This document shows, piece after piece, positions 1 through 7,672 of a stretch of 44,642 nucleotides of DNA; the stretch's first letter is position 1; each line of letters starts with the position of its first letter. A program made the position numbers and the translations under genes. The notes below the pieces were generated by a model that saw only the letters and a program-made list of their open reading frames with translations, searched no databases and was not told the origin of the DNA. The DNA is from Rickettsia sp. Its GTDB lineage: Bacteria > Pseudomonadota > Alphaproteobacteria > Rickettsiales > Rickettsiaceae. The stretch spans positions 1-44,642 of the forward strand of contig JADHZC010000007.1 of assembly GCA_015657545.1 (NCBI GenBank). Reading direction: 5' to 3'.

Positions 1-402
1 CTACTAAATATTGGTGGCCTGCAAATTCACAGCTCTTACACAATCAATTCCTTCCCTTCACCCTTTTTAATTCTCTTGGAATTTTGGACAGGTTGCTTAA
101 TGTTCCTCTTTTTGAGTCCGTGAAGCACTTTATGTCATATTTTGACGCTTTCTCCTTTATATATTGAATGTCTTTTCTTTCCCATTGGGATATTCTTTGA
201 TTATGCTTTCTTCCTGTATCTCTCTTTTCTATTCCTGTTGGATTCCCTACAAATATTTTATTTACTCCATTTAATACGCAAAAATTTACTATCTGTCTTG
301 TTGTTTTATGTCTTAGATCTCTTGTTAAATACACACTGCCGTTACTAAATCCTTTTTTTGAATTTTAATTTTCTACATTTGCCTTTTGTGATACTTTCAA
401 TC
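1..402 (-). pseudogene. IS605/IS1341-type OrfB (TnpB) transposase remnant
   Basis: The minus-strand reading resembles the C-terminal half of a TnpB/OrfB RNA-guided nuclease. It has a segment like the RuvC core (HKTTRQIVNFC, then VNKIFVGNPTGI), the NQRISQW stretch, and a late DSKRGT that corresponds to the family's D-E-R-x-T-S. The zinc ribbon that should follow is still recognisable but lies in other frames: TCPK is readable near 85-95, and LCKSCEFAGH near 10-40 after an in-frame TGA. Upstream, an in-frame TAA interrupts the reading near 366. The longest open part is only 44-334 from a GTG. Frameshifts and stops make it non-functional. It runs off the left window edge, so the 3' end of the element is not seen. 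No matching TnpA lies beside it. Confidence 0.8.
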
Positions 403-427
403 CCCTGAAGGAGATTGAAAGTATCAC
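388..427. repeat. Perfect 15-bp inverted repeat (hairpin)
   Basis: Arms at 388-402 (GTGATACTTTCAATC) and 413-427 are exact reverse complements around a 10-base loop; two more G:C pairs could form inside the loop. No T-run follows on either strand, so it does not look like an intrinsic terminator. It overlaps the upstream edge of the broken TnpB reading. It could be a hairpin end of an IS200/IS605-type element or a small palindromic repeat of the kind scattered in Rickettsiales genomes. Confidence 0.75.
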
Positions 428-530
428 CTCCATCTATTATATGATGTAGCTTTTAAAAATTCTTTTGATTTATTGTAAAAAATAAATAAACTTGATGACT
501 AAAAATTCATTAAGATTTTTTAGCCTAAAA

Positions 531-1514
531 ATGAAAGAAAAAATATTACTTACTGGTGGTTTGGGATATATTGGGTCACATCTTGCATATTTTTTATCTA
601 AATTCTATACAATAGTTATTGTAGACTTAATATGTAACAAAAAGATAGAGCTATTTCTTGCCCAAAAAATTGGAGCCCAAAACATTTATCATTGTAATTT
701 ATGTGATTCAAAATCTTTAAAAAACATTTTTGAAGAAAATCAAGATATAAAATATGTACTTCATGTTGCAGATTTGAAGAATCTTACTACTTCAATTAAA
801 GAACCTTTAGCATATTATTACAATAATGTAATATCTTTGCTAAATTTATTGCAACTGATGGAGCGATTCTATATTAGACATATTATATTCTCCTCTTCTG
901 CTGCGGTATATAGTGATCCTAAAACTTTACCTATATTTGAAGATATATCCCTTACCAATCCAACCTCTCCTTATGGAAAGGCAAAAAAATTTTGTGAAAA
1001 TATTTTAGAAGACGTTTCTTTAAGAGGAAATATACAATCCCTCTCATTAAGATTTTTTAATATTGTAGGTCAAACAATCAAAGTAAACACTCCTAAAAGC
1101 GGAGATTTACTAACCGCAATAACTGATACCATTTCAGGAAAGCAAAGCTATCTTAAAATTTTTGGGAATAAATTTCTTACTGATGATGGTTATAGTAAAA
1201 GAGATTATGTACATATAATGGATTTAGTAAATGCATATAAAAAATCCTTATCATTTCTAGATAAAAATAATGTTAATCACCTAATATTTAATATTTCCTC
1301 TGGTGAGGCTATATCTACAAAATCTGTAATAGAAAAATTTGAAAAAAATATAAATAAAAAAATAAAATGTAAAGTTTTTCCACCAAGAGAGGGAGAAATA
1401 TTTCAAATCTATGGAAGTAATACAAAGGCTAAAGAAATCTTAAATTGGATCCCAAAATTCACTATTAATGAGATAGTTGATTCCTTGATAAATGCTTTGA
1501 AATACACAAGCTAA
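531..1514 (+). CDS. NAD-dependent sugar-nucleotide epimerase/dehydratase (GalE-like)
   Basis: Extended short-chain dehydrogenase/reductase. The Rossmann loop TGGLGYIGSH is close to the N-terminus, followed by SSSAAVY (the catalytic Ser region) and SPYGKAKK, which supplies the Tyr-x3-Lys pair. RFFNIVG and the late DGYSKRDYVHIMDL stretch are typical of UDP-glucose 4-epimerases and their relatives. About 328 residues is normal for the family. The open frame extends back to a TTG at 492 and an ATG at 495, but the ATG at 531 puts the Rossmann strand at residue 4, as is usual, so I chose it; no clear ribosome binding site decides the point. It probably interconverts a UDP-sugar for surface polysaccharide, but substrate cannot be read from sequence. 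It stands alone between a transposase remnant and a 500-bp gap. Confidence 0.85.
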   Translation: MKEKILLTGGLGYIGSHLAYFLSKFYTIVIVDLICNKKIELFLAQKIGAQNIYHCNLCDSKSLKNIFEENQDIKYVLHVADLKNLTTSIKEPLAYYYNNVISLLNLLQLMERFYIRHIIFSSSAAVYSDPKTLPIFEDISLTNPTSPYGKAKKFCENILEDVSLRGNIQSLSLRFFNIVGQTIKVNTPKSGDLLTAITDTISGKQSYLKIFGNKFLTDDGYSKRDYVHIMDLVNAYKKSLSFLDKNNVNHLIFNISSGEAISTKSVIEKFEKNINKKIKCKVFPPREGEIFQIYGSNTKAKEILNWIPKFTINEIVDSLINALKYTS

Positions 1515-2014
1515 TATCAAATTTTGAACTTATATTAGATATTATACCGAAAATTTAGATCTTAAAAAAATTAAATTCTCTAATAAATTGAAGTAGAAAA
1601 AATATGCAATAAGATATTACTAAAGAGGAAATTTTTATAAAAATTGGTAAATGTGATTCTACTCAATCTAATTTTATTCAATTTAAGAAAACTCTTAATA
1701 TTTACATAAGTGAACTACTCGTCCTCAAAGGAATAAGCTTGAAGAAAAGAGCTATCGAAAGAATATAGTAATTTTATAGTATCTCTGAGAGATATATAAA
1801 ATCAGAATTTTAAGAAACTAAAAAAATTGTTTACAAATTAATATATGAAAAAAGTTAATTTCTCCTGCATCAAAAAATATGCTATACAGTAATAAAACTC
1901 TACAAAAAAATACAAAAGATTTTCCTTTTTAATTTTAAGAAAATGATGTAAAAACTTTTGATAATTATATGAAGAAATATTTCTTTGAATTATTAATTCA
2001 ATCAAAATAAAAAA
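1515..2014. other. Gene-free stretch, no recognisable content
   Basis: About 500 bases with no open frame over 60 codons. A short plus-strand reading around 1620-1770 (DITKEEIFIKIG..., closed by TAG) has protein-like composition but I cannot assign it. It may be a decayed gene. Confidence 0.5.
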
Positions 2015-2761
2015 TTGTTATTTAATTTTAAACATTTTAAACGAAATAAAAATTTTGCTAAAAATAATATAAAGAAAAGTAATTTTTACAAAATAATAAG
2101 AGAAGACCTCATAAAAAGAGTAAAATTATTACAACGTAATTTTGATAAAATATTAATTTTAGATAATTATGATGAATTATTTGCAAAAATAATTAAGAAA
2201 GAAATTAATTCTCAAACTATAATATTTAAATTTTCTGATGAAATATTTGAAGACAATAACATATATGATCTAATCATATTACCATTCTCTATGCATTTTA
2301 TTAACAATCTCAATCAATTTTTGATTAAAATTAGGGATCTTCTAACTAAAAAAGGAGTATTTATAGCTAAAACATTAGGAGAAGGAAGCTTAATGAATTT
2401 GTATAGAAAATTTACAGATCTCGAAACAAAATATCATGAAAATCATTCTTTACATATTGTCCCTCCTATAAAAAGAGAGGTACTAATTAAAGTATTACAA
2501 ACAATGGGATTGTCTAATATTGTAATTGATTATGAACAAATTAAGATCAATAGTATTTCCGCTTTAGATCTAATAAAAAAAATTAAATTTCTAGGAGATG
2601 GAAATATCATGCTTAAAAAAGACTTATCTAACTTATCTATACTAAACAAAAAAATCTATGAACAATTAGGAAATTCTGATCAAAAATTTTTAGATAGTAT
2701 TTTTTTACTAAATTTGCTATTTAGTAAAAGTAAATCTTTTCTTGATGATAAATCCAAATAA
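2015..2761 (+). CDS. Methyltransferase-fold protein, NDUFAF5/BioC-like, with degenerate SAM motif
   Basis: The layout follows the alphaproteobacterial NDUFAF5-like methyltransferases: an N-terminal basic stretch (FNFKHFKRNKNFAKNN), a helix (REDLIKRVKLLQRNF), a first beta strand, an LIILPFSMHFINN segment, and a KKGVFIAKTLGEGSL strand-loop typical of this group. However, strand 1 reads ILILDNYDEL where the family has LDLGCGxG, so the glycine-rich SAM loop is gone. The start is TTG at 2015; the frame is closed just upstream, and the first residues already match the family N-terminus, which supports that start. 248 residues is slightly short. In mitochondria NDUFAF5 is a complex I assembly factor that hydroxylates an arginine of NDUFS7; whether this protein does so is inference. 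A diverging gene is the alternative. Confidence 0.6.
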   Translation: MLFNFKHFKRNKNFAKNNIKKSNFYKIIREDLIKRVKLLQRNFDKILILDNYDELFAKIIKKEINSQTIIFKFSDEIFEDNNIYDLIILPFSMHFINNLNQFLIKIRDLLTKKGVFIAKTLGEGSLMNLYRKFTDLETKYHENHSLHIVPPIKREVLIKVLQTMGLSNIVIDYEQIKINSISALDLIKKIKFLGDGNIMLKKDLSNLSILNKKIYEQLGNSDQKFLDSIFLLNLLFSKSKSFLDDKSK

Positions 2762-2804
2762 AAATGATTTCTTAATAGTTAAATAGTATTGTTACCATAT
2801 TTTT

Positions 2805-2833
2805 TCTTGAATTTTTTTATGATATGCTATATT
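2805..2833 (+). promoter_or_regulatory. Possible sigma70-type promoter for tRNA-Gly
   Basis: TCTTGA at 2805-2810 and TATATT at 2828-2833 are separated by 17 bases, about 34 bases upstream of the mature tRNA 5' end. In such A+T-rich DNA similar matches arise by chance, so support comes mainly from position. Confidence 0.35.
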
Positions 2834-2845
2834 GTTTGGAGCTAC

Positions 2846-2863
2846 GTAATTAAATTTAATTAC
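2846..2863. repeat. 18-bp perfect palindrome in the tRNA-Gly leader
   Basis: GTAATTAAATTTAATTAC is its own reverse complement and ends three bases before the mature tRNA 5' end. It could fold in the pre-tRNA leader or act as a protein site. With this base composition one or two such palindromes are expected by chance in a window this size. Confidence 0.5.
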
Positions 2864-2866
2864 AAG

Positions 2867-2938
2867 GCGGGTGTAACTCAGCGGTAGAGTGTTACCTTGC
2901 CAAGGTAAAAGTCGAGGGTTCGAATCCCTTTACCCGCT
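2867..2938 (+). tRNA. tRNA-Gly (anticodon GCC)
   Basis: 72-nt cloverleaf read by eye. The acceptor stem GCGGGTG pairs with TACCCGC (one G-U), and the D-arm is AACTCAGCGGTAGAGT. The anticodon stem TTACC/GGTAA has a seven-base loop, with anticodon GCC at 2899-2901. The T-arm is GAGGGTTCGAATCCCTT, and the discriminator base is T at 2938, as usual for tRNA-Gly. The CCA end is not encoded. It reads glycine codons GGC and GGT. The next gene starts within 60 bases on the same strand. Confidence 0.95.
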
Positions 2939-2991
2939 CTCTTTTCATAATGGAGTGTTTGTTTTTTAATTTGGCTATGGTATTTGTTTTT

Positions 2992-4197
2992 ATGAAAATC
3001 GTAAATTACATTAAATCCTTAAACATTAATATACTGTCCTGTTTAGTATTGGTTATATATCCAATTTTATTATTATGTTTGTTGATTCATTATGTATTCA
3101 ACTTCGATTTGAAAATTTTACATCTAATAATTTTTTTACTGGGATATTATATAGCAAATATTTCAGTAGGTGTTGGTGTACATAGGTTATGGGCTCATGC
3201 ATCTTTTAAGGCTCATCCAATTGTAGAATTTTTGTTAGCAATGTTTTTCTCTGGTACTATGCAAGGACCTATACTTTCATGGGTTTCAAATCACATTGAC
3301 CATCACAGTTTTACAGATACTGATAAAGATCCTCATACACCTCTAAGATATAAAAGCAAAATAATGGGCTTTTTGTGGTCGCATATTGGTTGGATGCTTG
3401 TAGGAGAAGGTAGTTTTAAATCAATAAACAGAATTACAATAAAAAAATTAGGAAAAAATAAGATTTTAAGATTCCAACTTAAATATTATTGGCAATGTGT
3501 TCTGTTCATGAATTTAATTTTTCCATTTTTATTAGGAGTTCTGTTGTTTCAAAGCGCTTTTATGGGATATAGTTTTTTTCTCTTTGTTGGACTTGGAAGA
3601 GCTTTACAACAAGAAATGACTTTTTGTGTGAATTCTATATGTCACTTTTTTGGTTCTCAAAAATATAGTGCTGGTACTTCAAGGGATATTTGGTGGATGG
3701 CTCCATTTTTATTAGGTGAAAATTGGCATAATTTTCATCATGCTTTTCCGAATGATTATAGAAATGGTTCTAAATGGTACCATCTGGATATTCATAAATG
3801 GATTATTTATAGCCTAAAACTAGTTGGTCTTGCCTGGGATCTAAAAATCACTCAAAAAGAAAGAATTAACTCCAGAGTATCTCAATTAGTAAAAAATAAA
3901 GAACAAGAGAAACATAAGGCTTATTATAAATTACAAGAAAAGCTAAATACATTACTAGCTAAAGTTAATGAAGTGATTACTGCGGACTATAATTTGATAA
4001 CTAAAAAACAGAATATACAAAATATATTTGAAAATTTTAAAGAAAAAATTTTTGTTCTAAAAAAAGATCTTCAAAATTACAGCTTTAAAGATTCTTCAAG
4101 TAAAATTCTTGACTCTGTAACAAAAAAAGTAAATGAACTTGAGATTTCCTTTTCTCAAATATGTAATAAAGAAGTAGTCACTTTCAATAATGTTTAA
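2992..4197 (+). CDS. Membrane fatty-acid desaturase (acyl-CoA/acyl-lipid delta-9 type)
   Basis: Di-iron integral membrane desaturase. All three histidine boxes are present: HRLWAH near residue 64, HIDHH near 101 and HNFHH near 246, the last in NWHNFHHAFPNDYRNG, which is typical of stearoyl-CoA/acyl-lipid delta-9 desaturases. Hydrophobic helices lie at roughly 15-37, 43-60, 165-190 and 194-205. The core ends near residue 290; about 110 further charged residues with coiled-coil character follow and are unusual for the family. The frame opens at 2950, only 11 bases after the tRNA, but the ATG at 2992 (MKIVNYIK) starts just ahead of the first helix and looks better. It would introduce a double bond into acyl chains and tune membrane fluidity, using host or own electron donors. 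Confidence 0.9.
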   Translation: MKIVNYIKSLNINILSCLVLVIYPILLLCLLIHYVFNFDLKILHLIIFLLGYYIANISVGVGVHRLWAHASFKAHPIVEFLLAMFFSGTMQGPILSWVSNHIDHHSFTDTDKDPHTPLRYKSKIMGFLWSHIGWMLVGEGSFKSINRITIKKLGKNKILRFQLKYYWQCVLFMNLIFPFLLGVLLFQSAFMGYSFFLFVGLGRALQQEMTFCVNSICHFFGSQKYSAGTSRDIWWMAPFLLGENWHNFHHAFPNDYRNGSKWYHLDIHKWIIYSLKLVGLAWDLKITQKERINSRVSQLVKNKEQEKHKAYYKLQEKLNTLLAKVNEVITADYNLITKKQNIQNIFENFKEKIFVLKKDLQNYSFKDSSSKILDSVTKKVNELEISFSQICNKEVVTFNNV

Positions 4198-4610
4198 AGT
4201 AGAAAAATAATATATTTATTTATATGTAAAAATTTATAATCTTTTGATCTTGATCTTTCAAGTGGTGAATGATTAAAAAAATTTTTTCAAAAATTAAAAA
4301 CAAATTCACCTACTTTTAATGCTTCAACATCTTCTTTTTAAGTAGAAAAAATATTTACAAAATATTTTTCTGTTAACATATTTATAAACTATCTTATGAT
4401 ATCATTTTTAGCATCAAATTGAGTAAAAAATGACCTTTTTTGAATTTTATGTATAGAACCATGAAATCCTTTATATTTGAATTTAAAATCAATTCTATTA
4501 AAAAATACAGTTCTTGATCTGATAGCATATCTCAAGTAATTTTAATAAATTTTTCAACTAATAAAATTGTAACCCAAAATACAGGATTATTTATGTATAA
4601 ATTATCATAA
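4198..4610. other. Gene-free stretch, possible decayed coding sequence
   Basis: Convergent gap of about 410 bases. On the minus strand, short protein-like readings in several frames occur between 4380 and 4580 (for example DFKFKYKGFHGSIHK), broken by stops. I cannot place them in a family. Confidence 0.4.
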
Positions 4611-5672
4611 TCAGTCAATAACATTATATTTATATCTAACTCCTCTTCCTGCTCCCCATCTTGTAATTAACTCTAAAGTAAAAAGTTTCTTCAAAGAAGC
4701 TTCAACTGTTCTATGATTCAATTTTGTTTCCTCTAAAATATTCTTTCTTGTAAGATATTCTTTTTGATTATCTTTAAAACATTTAAAGATAATTTCCTGC
4801 TTATTTGATAAGCCAATTTCATGGCAATTATGCTTTTCATAAAATTCTATGGATTTTTGAGCTTGTTCTCTTAAAATTGTTAAAAAGAACATTACCCAAG
4901 GCTGAATATTTTCTTGATCAGTTTTCAAATTTTTTTGACTTTGCTCTAAAGCATCTTGATATTGTTGTTGATATTTTTCTATCAAATTTTCATATGAATT
5001 GATAAGAGAAAAAAAATGTCCTACTTTTAACAACATTAAATGAGTTAATAACATGCTCATTCTAATATTTCCTTCTTGGAAAGGTTGAATAGATAAAAAC
5101 TCAAAAATAAAATTTGCTATCACTAATGATGAATTATATTTTTTATTAGCCCAATTAAACCAATTGATTAATTCTAACATTTGTTGACTAACTAAATCAG
5201 CTTTTGCATTTTGAGAATTACCATCTGCCTTATCCATCAAATTAATATTTTTTCTATAATTACCTAAAAGGCTAAAATCCTGTACACTAAACATCAAAGC
5301 ATCTTTATGAATTTGTAAAATAGTAGATTCTTGTATAGACATATTATTAAATTCAACAAAAATCTTTTCTAAAATATTCATATAACTATAAACAGCTTTA
5401 TCATCTTTGCTTTTCAAAACACAGTTATGAGAGTTTTTTTTATAATAAAGTCTTTTTACTTCTTTATTATTTAACTGAATATTGTCCATTCTTCCAGCAG
5501 ATGAGGTAGAAAGAATTATTACTCTAGCCTTATTCAAATTCATCCCAATAAAATTTCTCTTAAGTATCTGCAAAGACTTACTATAAGAATCAATTTCTAA
5601 AATTAATCTATAAACTTCATTTGATAAGATATAAGGTTTTTCTAATCTTGAATTTATATGACTCATCAACAT
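4611..5672 (-). CDS. Fic-family protein with substituted catalytic motif
   Basis: The architecture is that of Fic proteins with a DNA-binding-like tail. It has an N-terminal helical region (residues 10-80, with SSAGRMDN near 57-64 resembling the inhibitory-helix motif), a Fic core, and a C-terminal winged helix (about 285-350, YLTRKNILEETKLNHRTVEASLKKL). The signature loop reads QPFQEGNIRMSM at 196-207, against the family HPFx(D/E)GNGRxxR. The catalytic His is Gln (codon CAA on the minus strand), the second Gly is Ile, and the last Arg is Met. The fold and the phosphate-binding GN and first Arg remain. Ordinary AMP transfer therefore seems unlikely. The frame is otherwise intact over 353 residues. 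It may be a regulator that kept the fold, or a gene in early decay. It lies alone between two gaps. Confidence 0.8.
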   Translation of the reverse strand: MLMSHINSRLEKPYILSNEVYRLILEIDSYSKSLQILKRNFIGMNLNKARVIILSTSSAGRMDNIQLNNKEVKRLYYKKNSHNCVLKSKDDKAVYSYMNILEKIFVEFNNMSIQESTILQIHKDALMFSVQDFSLLGNYRKNINLMDKADGNSQNAKADLVSQQMLELINWFNWANKKYNSSLVIANFIFEFLSIQPFQEGNIRMSMLLTHLMLLKVGHFFSLINSYENLIEKYQQQYQDALEQSQKNLKTDQENIQPWVMFFLTILREQAQKSIEFYEKHNCHEIGLSNKQEIIFKCFKDNQKEYLTRKNILEETKLNHRTVEASLKKLFTLELITRWGAGRGVRYKYNVID

Positions 5673-6335
5673 GTTACATTACTTGTGTCTATATTAATTT
5701 TCACAAAAATAATTTTATAAAAAAATATCATTAAACAAAAGTTATTATAAAAAATTCAGAATATTTAATGTGTAATTATTGTAAAAACATTTACTACTTA
5801 TAAAAAACTAATACAATTTATAGACTTCATAAAATGTTTTTAAAAATTTTAAATCTTCATTTTTTCAAATAAACATTTAAAATGGTTATTGAATAAAAAT
5901 AAAAAATTTTTTTACGCATTATACAAATTTAAACATTAGTATAATAAGAATGCTCTACAAAAAAAGTAATAAGAGGATCCCTACAATATTAATAGGAAAA
6001 AAATCTAAAATTGTTACAATATAAATAAACTAAAAATATTTTTTACCTCATTATAAAATCTTCATTTTGTCATAAAAGATTCTCTCTTTATATGATACTG
6101 ATAAGACAATATCCATAAAATTTTTATTATAACTATTTTTACAGCTCCAAATTGTTTATCTAGAAGCCAAAATTACTCTTTTGTAATAGTTATATATTTT
6201 TTCTTATTTTTAAAATTTGCATTTTATATAAGTTACATTGGCATGTAATATATTGTATTACATAAAAAACAACTTTTAATATAAATATTATTTTATGCAA
6301 CATAAATTATAAGGCTCAAGACATATCAAATATTT
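5673..6335. other. Gene-free stretch upstream of an IS200 remnant
   Basis: About 660 very A+T-rich bases with no open frame of note and no recognised homology or RNA. The first 100 bases would hold the promoter of the Fic gene. Confidence 0.5.
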
Positions 6336-6660
6336 CTAAATATTAGTATTGTTTTTGTTCCTAAATATAGAAAATTCTTTACTCAAGAGCAAATATTGTT
6401 CATGCAAAAAATGTCTTTAATGATATTTGTAATATTTTGAACTCAGCTTTAACAGAATTTAATAGAGAAAATAATCACTTATATCTATTAGTGGTTTATT
6501 CACCAAAACATCCACATCTACTCTTGTAAATTTATTAAAAGGAATATCACAGAAAAAATAATTTTGCTATTGGGACTGAGAATTATTTCGCTGATTCGAT
6601 CGGAGAGACAACTATTGAAACTTCAAAAAAAATATATTACAAACCAAAAAATGTCTTATA
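6336..6660 (+). pseudogene. IS200-type transposase (TnpA, Y1 family) remnant
   Basis: Pieces of an IS200 TnpA follow in the right order but in different frames. VFVPKYRKFFTQEQ starts near 6350. LYLLVVYSPKHPHLL at about 6479-6525 corresponds to the family's DHVHLLVSxPPK region. TLVNLLKGISQKK lies at about 6520-6560, and ENYFADSIGETTIET at about 6578-6625 corresponds to YFVxTVGxVxxE. At least three frameshifts and several stops separate them. The HUH pair appears as KHPHL rather than HVH, though frame damage makes that uncertain. The element is dead and sits just downstream of the flagellar operon end. Confidence 0.75.
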
Positions 6661-6741
6661 AACAAATTTGCCTTACATATTAGCCTTGAATGGTCAGGAT
6701 TTACAGAGCTTCTTGATAAAAAAACCACCAAAACTATTACT

Positions 6742-7671
6742 CTAAAAAAGTTTTTCAATTTGCTCTTTAACAAGCTGAAGAAATTTTTGATGCAAAGAAA
6801 ATTGTAATCTGACTGCATTTTCATCATTATGTATTTTACTTAAAATGAATAAGAAATCTTCTTTTTGGCTATTTATAATATTTAGAGCATTTATTTCTGA
6901 TTTTTGAATTTCTGGAATAACTATCTTTTCCACTTTTGCTTTTTCTGTTAATAATTCTTTTTTAATCAAAGAAATGTCATAAATTATCTTATCTAAAATA
7001 TCTACATCATCTTTCAAATCTTCTCTTCTTAAATTTGTTTGATCAAGATTCTTATTCATTTCATTAAACCAACTGACTAATTCTTGAATAGGTTTTGTAA
7101 AAGAAGACAAACAATCTACTTTTATCTTTTCTCCTCCTATATTTAAAATATTTTTATCTTCAAATATTTGATTGAGAATTATAAAATTTTCATTCACTTT
7201 TCTTATAGGATCTGTATTATTTAAACCTCCCCAAACTGCTTTCTGATCTTTTTTTGTAGAAATAATACTAACAAATTCATCTCTATTGTGAGATATTTGT
7301 ATTTTTAAATTATCAAAATTATGATTCTCTATAGGAGCAATCATTGCAATTTTTGTTTCTACTACTAATTGTTCTAATCTTGATGCAATATTTTCTTGTG
7401 CCTCTAAAGAAGATATTAAGACATTTGATATGATGGGCATTTTGTGAAATGAATTTTTATATGACAATATAGCTTTATCAACAGTATAAATTTGTTGAGG
7501 ATTTATTGTTTCTCTTAATTCATTACTAATTTTATTTTCAGAGCTAGCATCCATAGTTTCTATAAGATTTTGCCTAGACTTTATACTTTTTTTAATGCTA
7601 TCATTTGCAGCAATTTGATTAGAAGTAACTATTTTATTAGTATCACTTGAAATAGGTAAAATATAATTCAT
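6742..7671 (-). CDS. flgL: Probable flagellar hook-filament junction protein FlgL (divergent)
   Basis: Last gene of the flagellar run, starting at the ATG at 7671, one base after the flgK stop; an upstream extension of the frame to 7737 lies inside flgK and is ignored. The 309 residues are mostly helical at both ends with a more strand-like middle, as in FlgL/flagellin. The C-terminal helix (EIQKSEINALNIINSQ... LQFSLHQKFLQLVKEQIEKLF) has the heptad character of the FlgL C-terminal D0 domain, and the ENIASRLEQL stretch resembles the D1 helix. Sequence similarity is low, so the call rests mainly on position behind flgI and flgK. FlgL would cap the hook-associated zone, linking hook to filament. 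Confidence 0.55.
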   Translation of the reverse strand: MNYILPISSDTNKIVTSNQIAANDSIKKSIKSRQNLIETMDASSENKISNELRETINPQQIYTVDKAILSYKNSFHKMPIISNVLISSLEAQENIASRLEQLVVETKIAMIAPIENHNFDNLKIQISHNRDEFVSIISTKKDQKAVWGGLNNTDPIRKVNENFIILNQIFEDKNILNIGGEKIKVDCLSSFTKPIQELVSWFNEMNKNLDQTNLRREDLKDDVDILDKIIYDISLIKKELLTEKAKVEKIVIPEIQKSEINALNIINSQKEDFLFILSKIHNDENAVRLQFSLHQKFLQLVKEQIEKLF

Positions 7672-7672
7672 A

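Noticed and set aside
142..348. 68-codon plus-strand frame at the left end
   Set aside because: It is antisense to the TnpB remnant and only hydrophobic low-complexity.
388..427. Intrinsic terminator
   Set aside because: Stem is strong but no U-tract follows on either strand.
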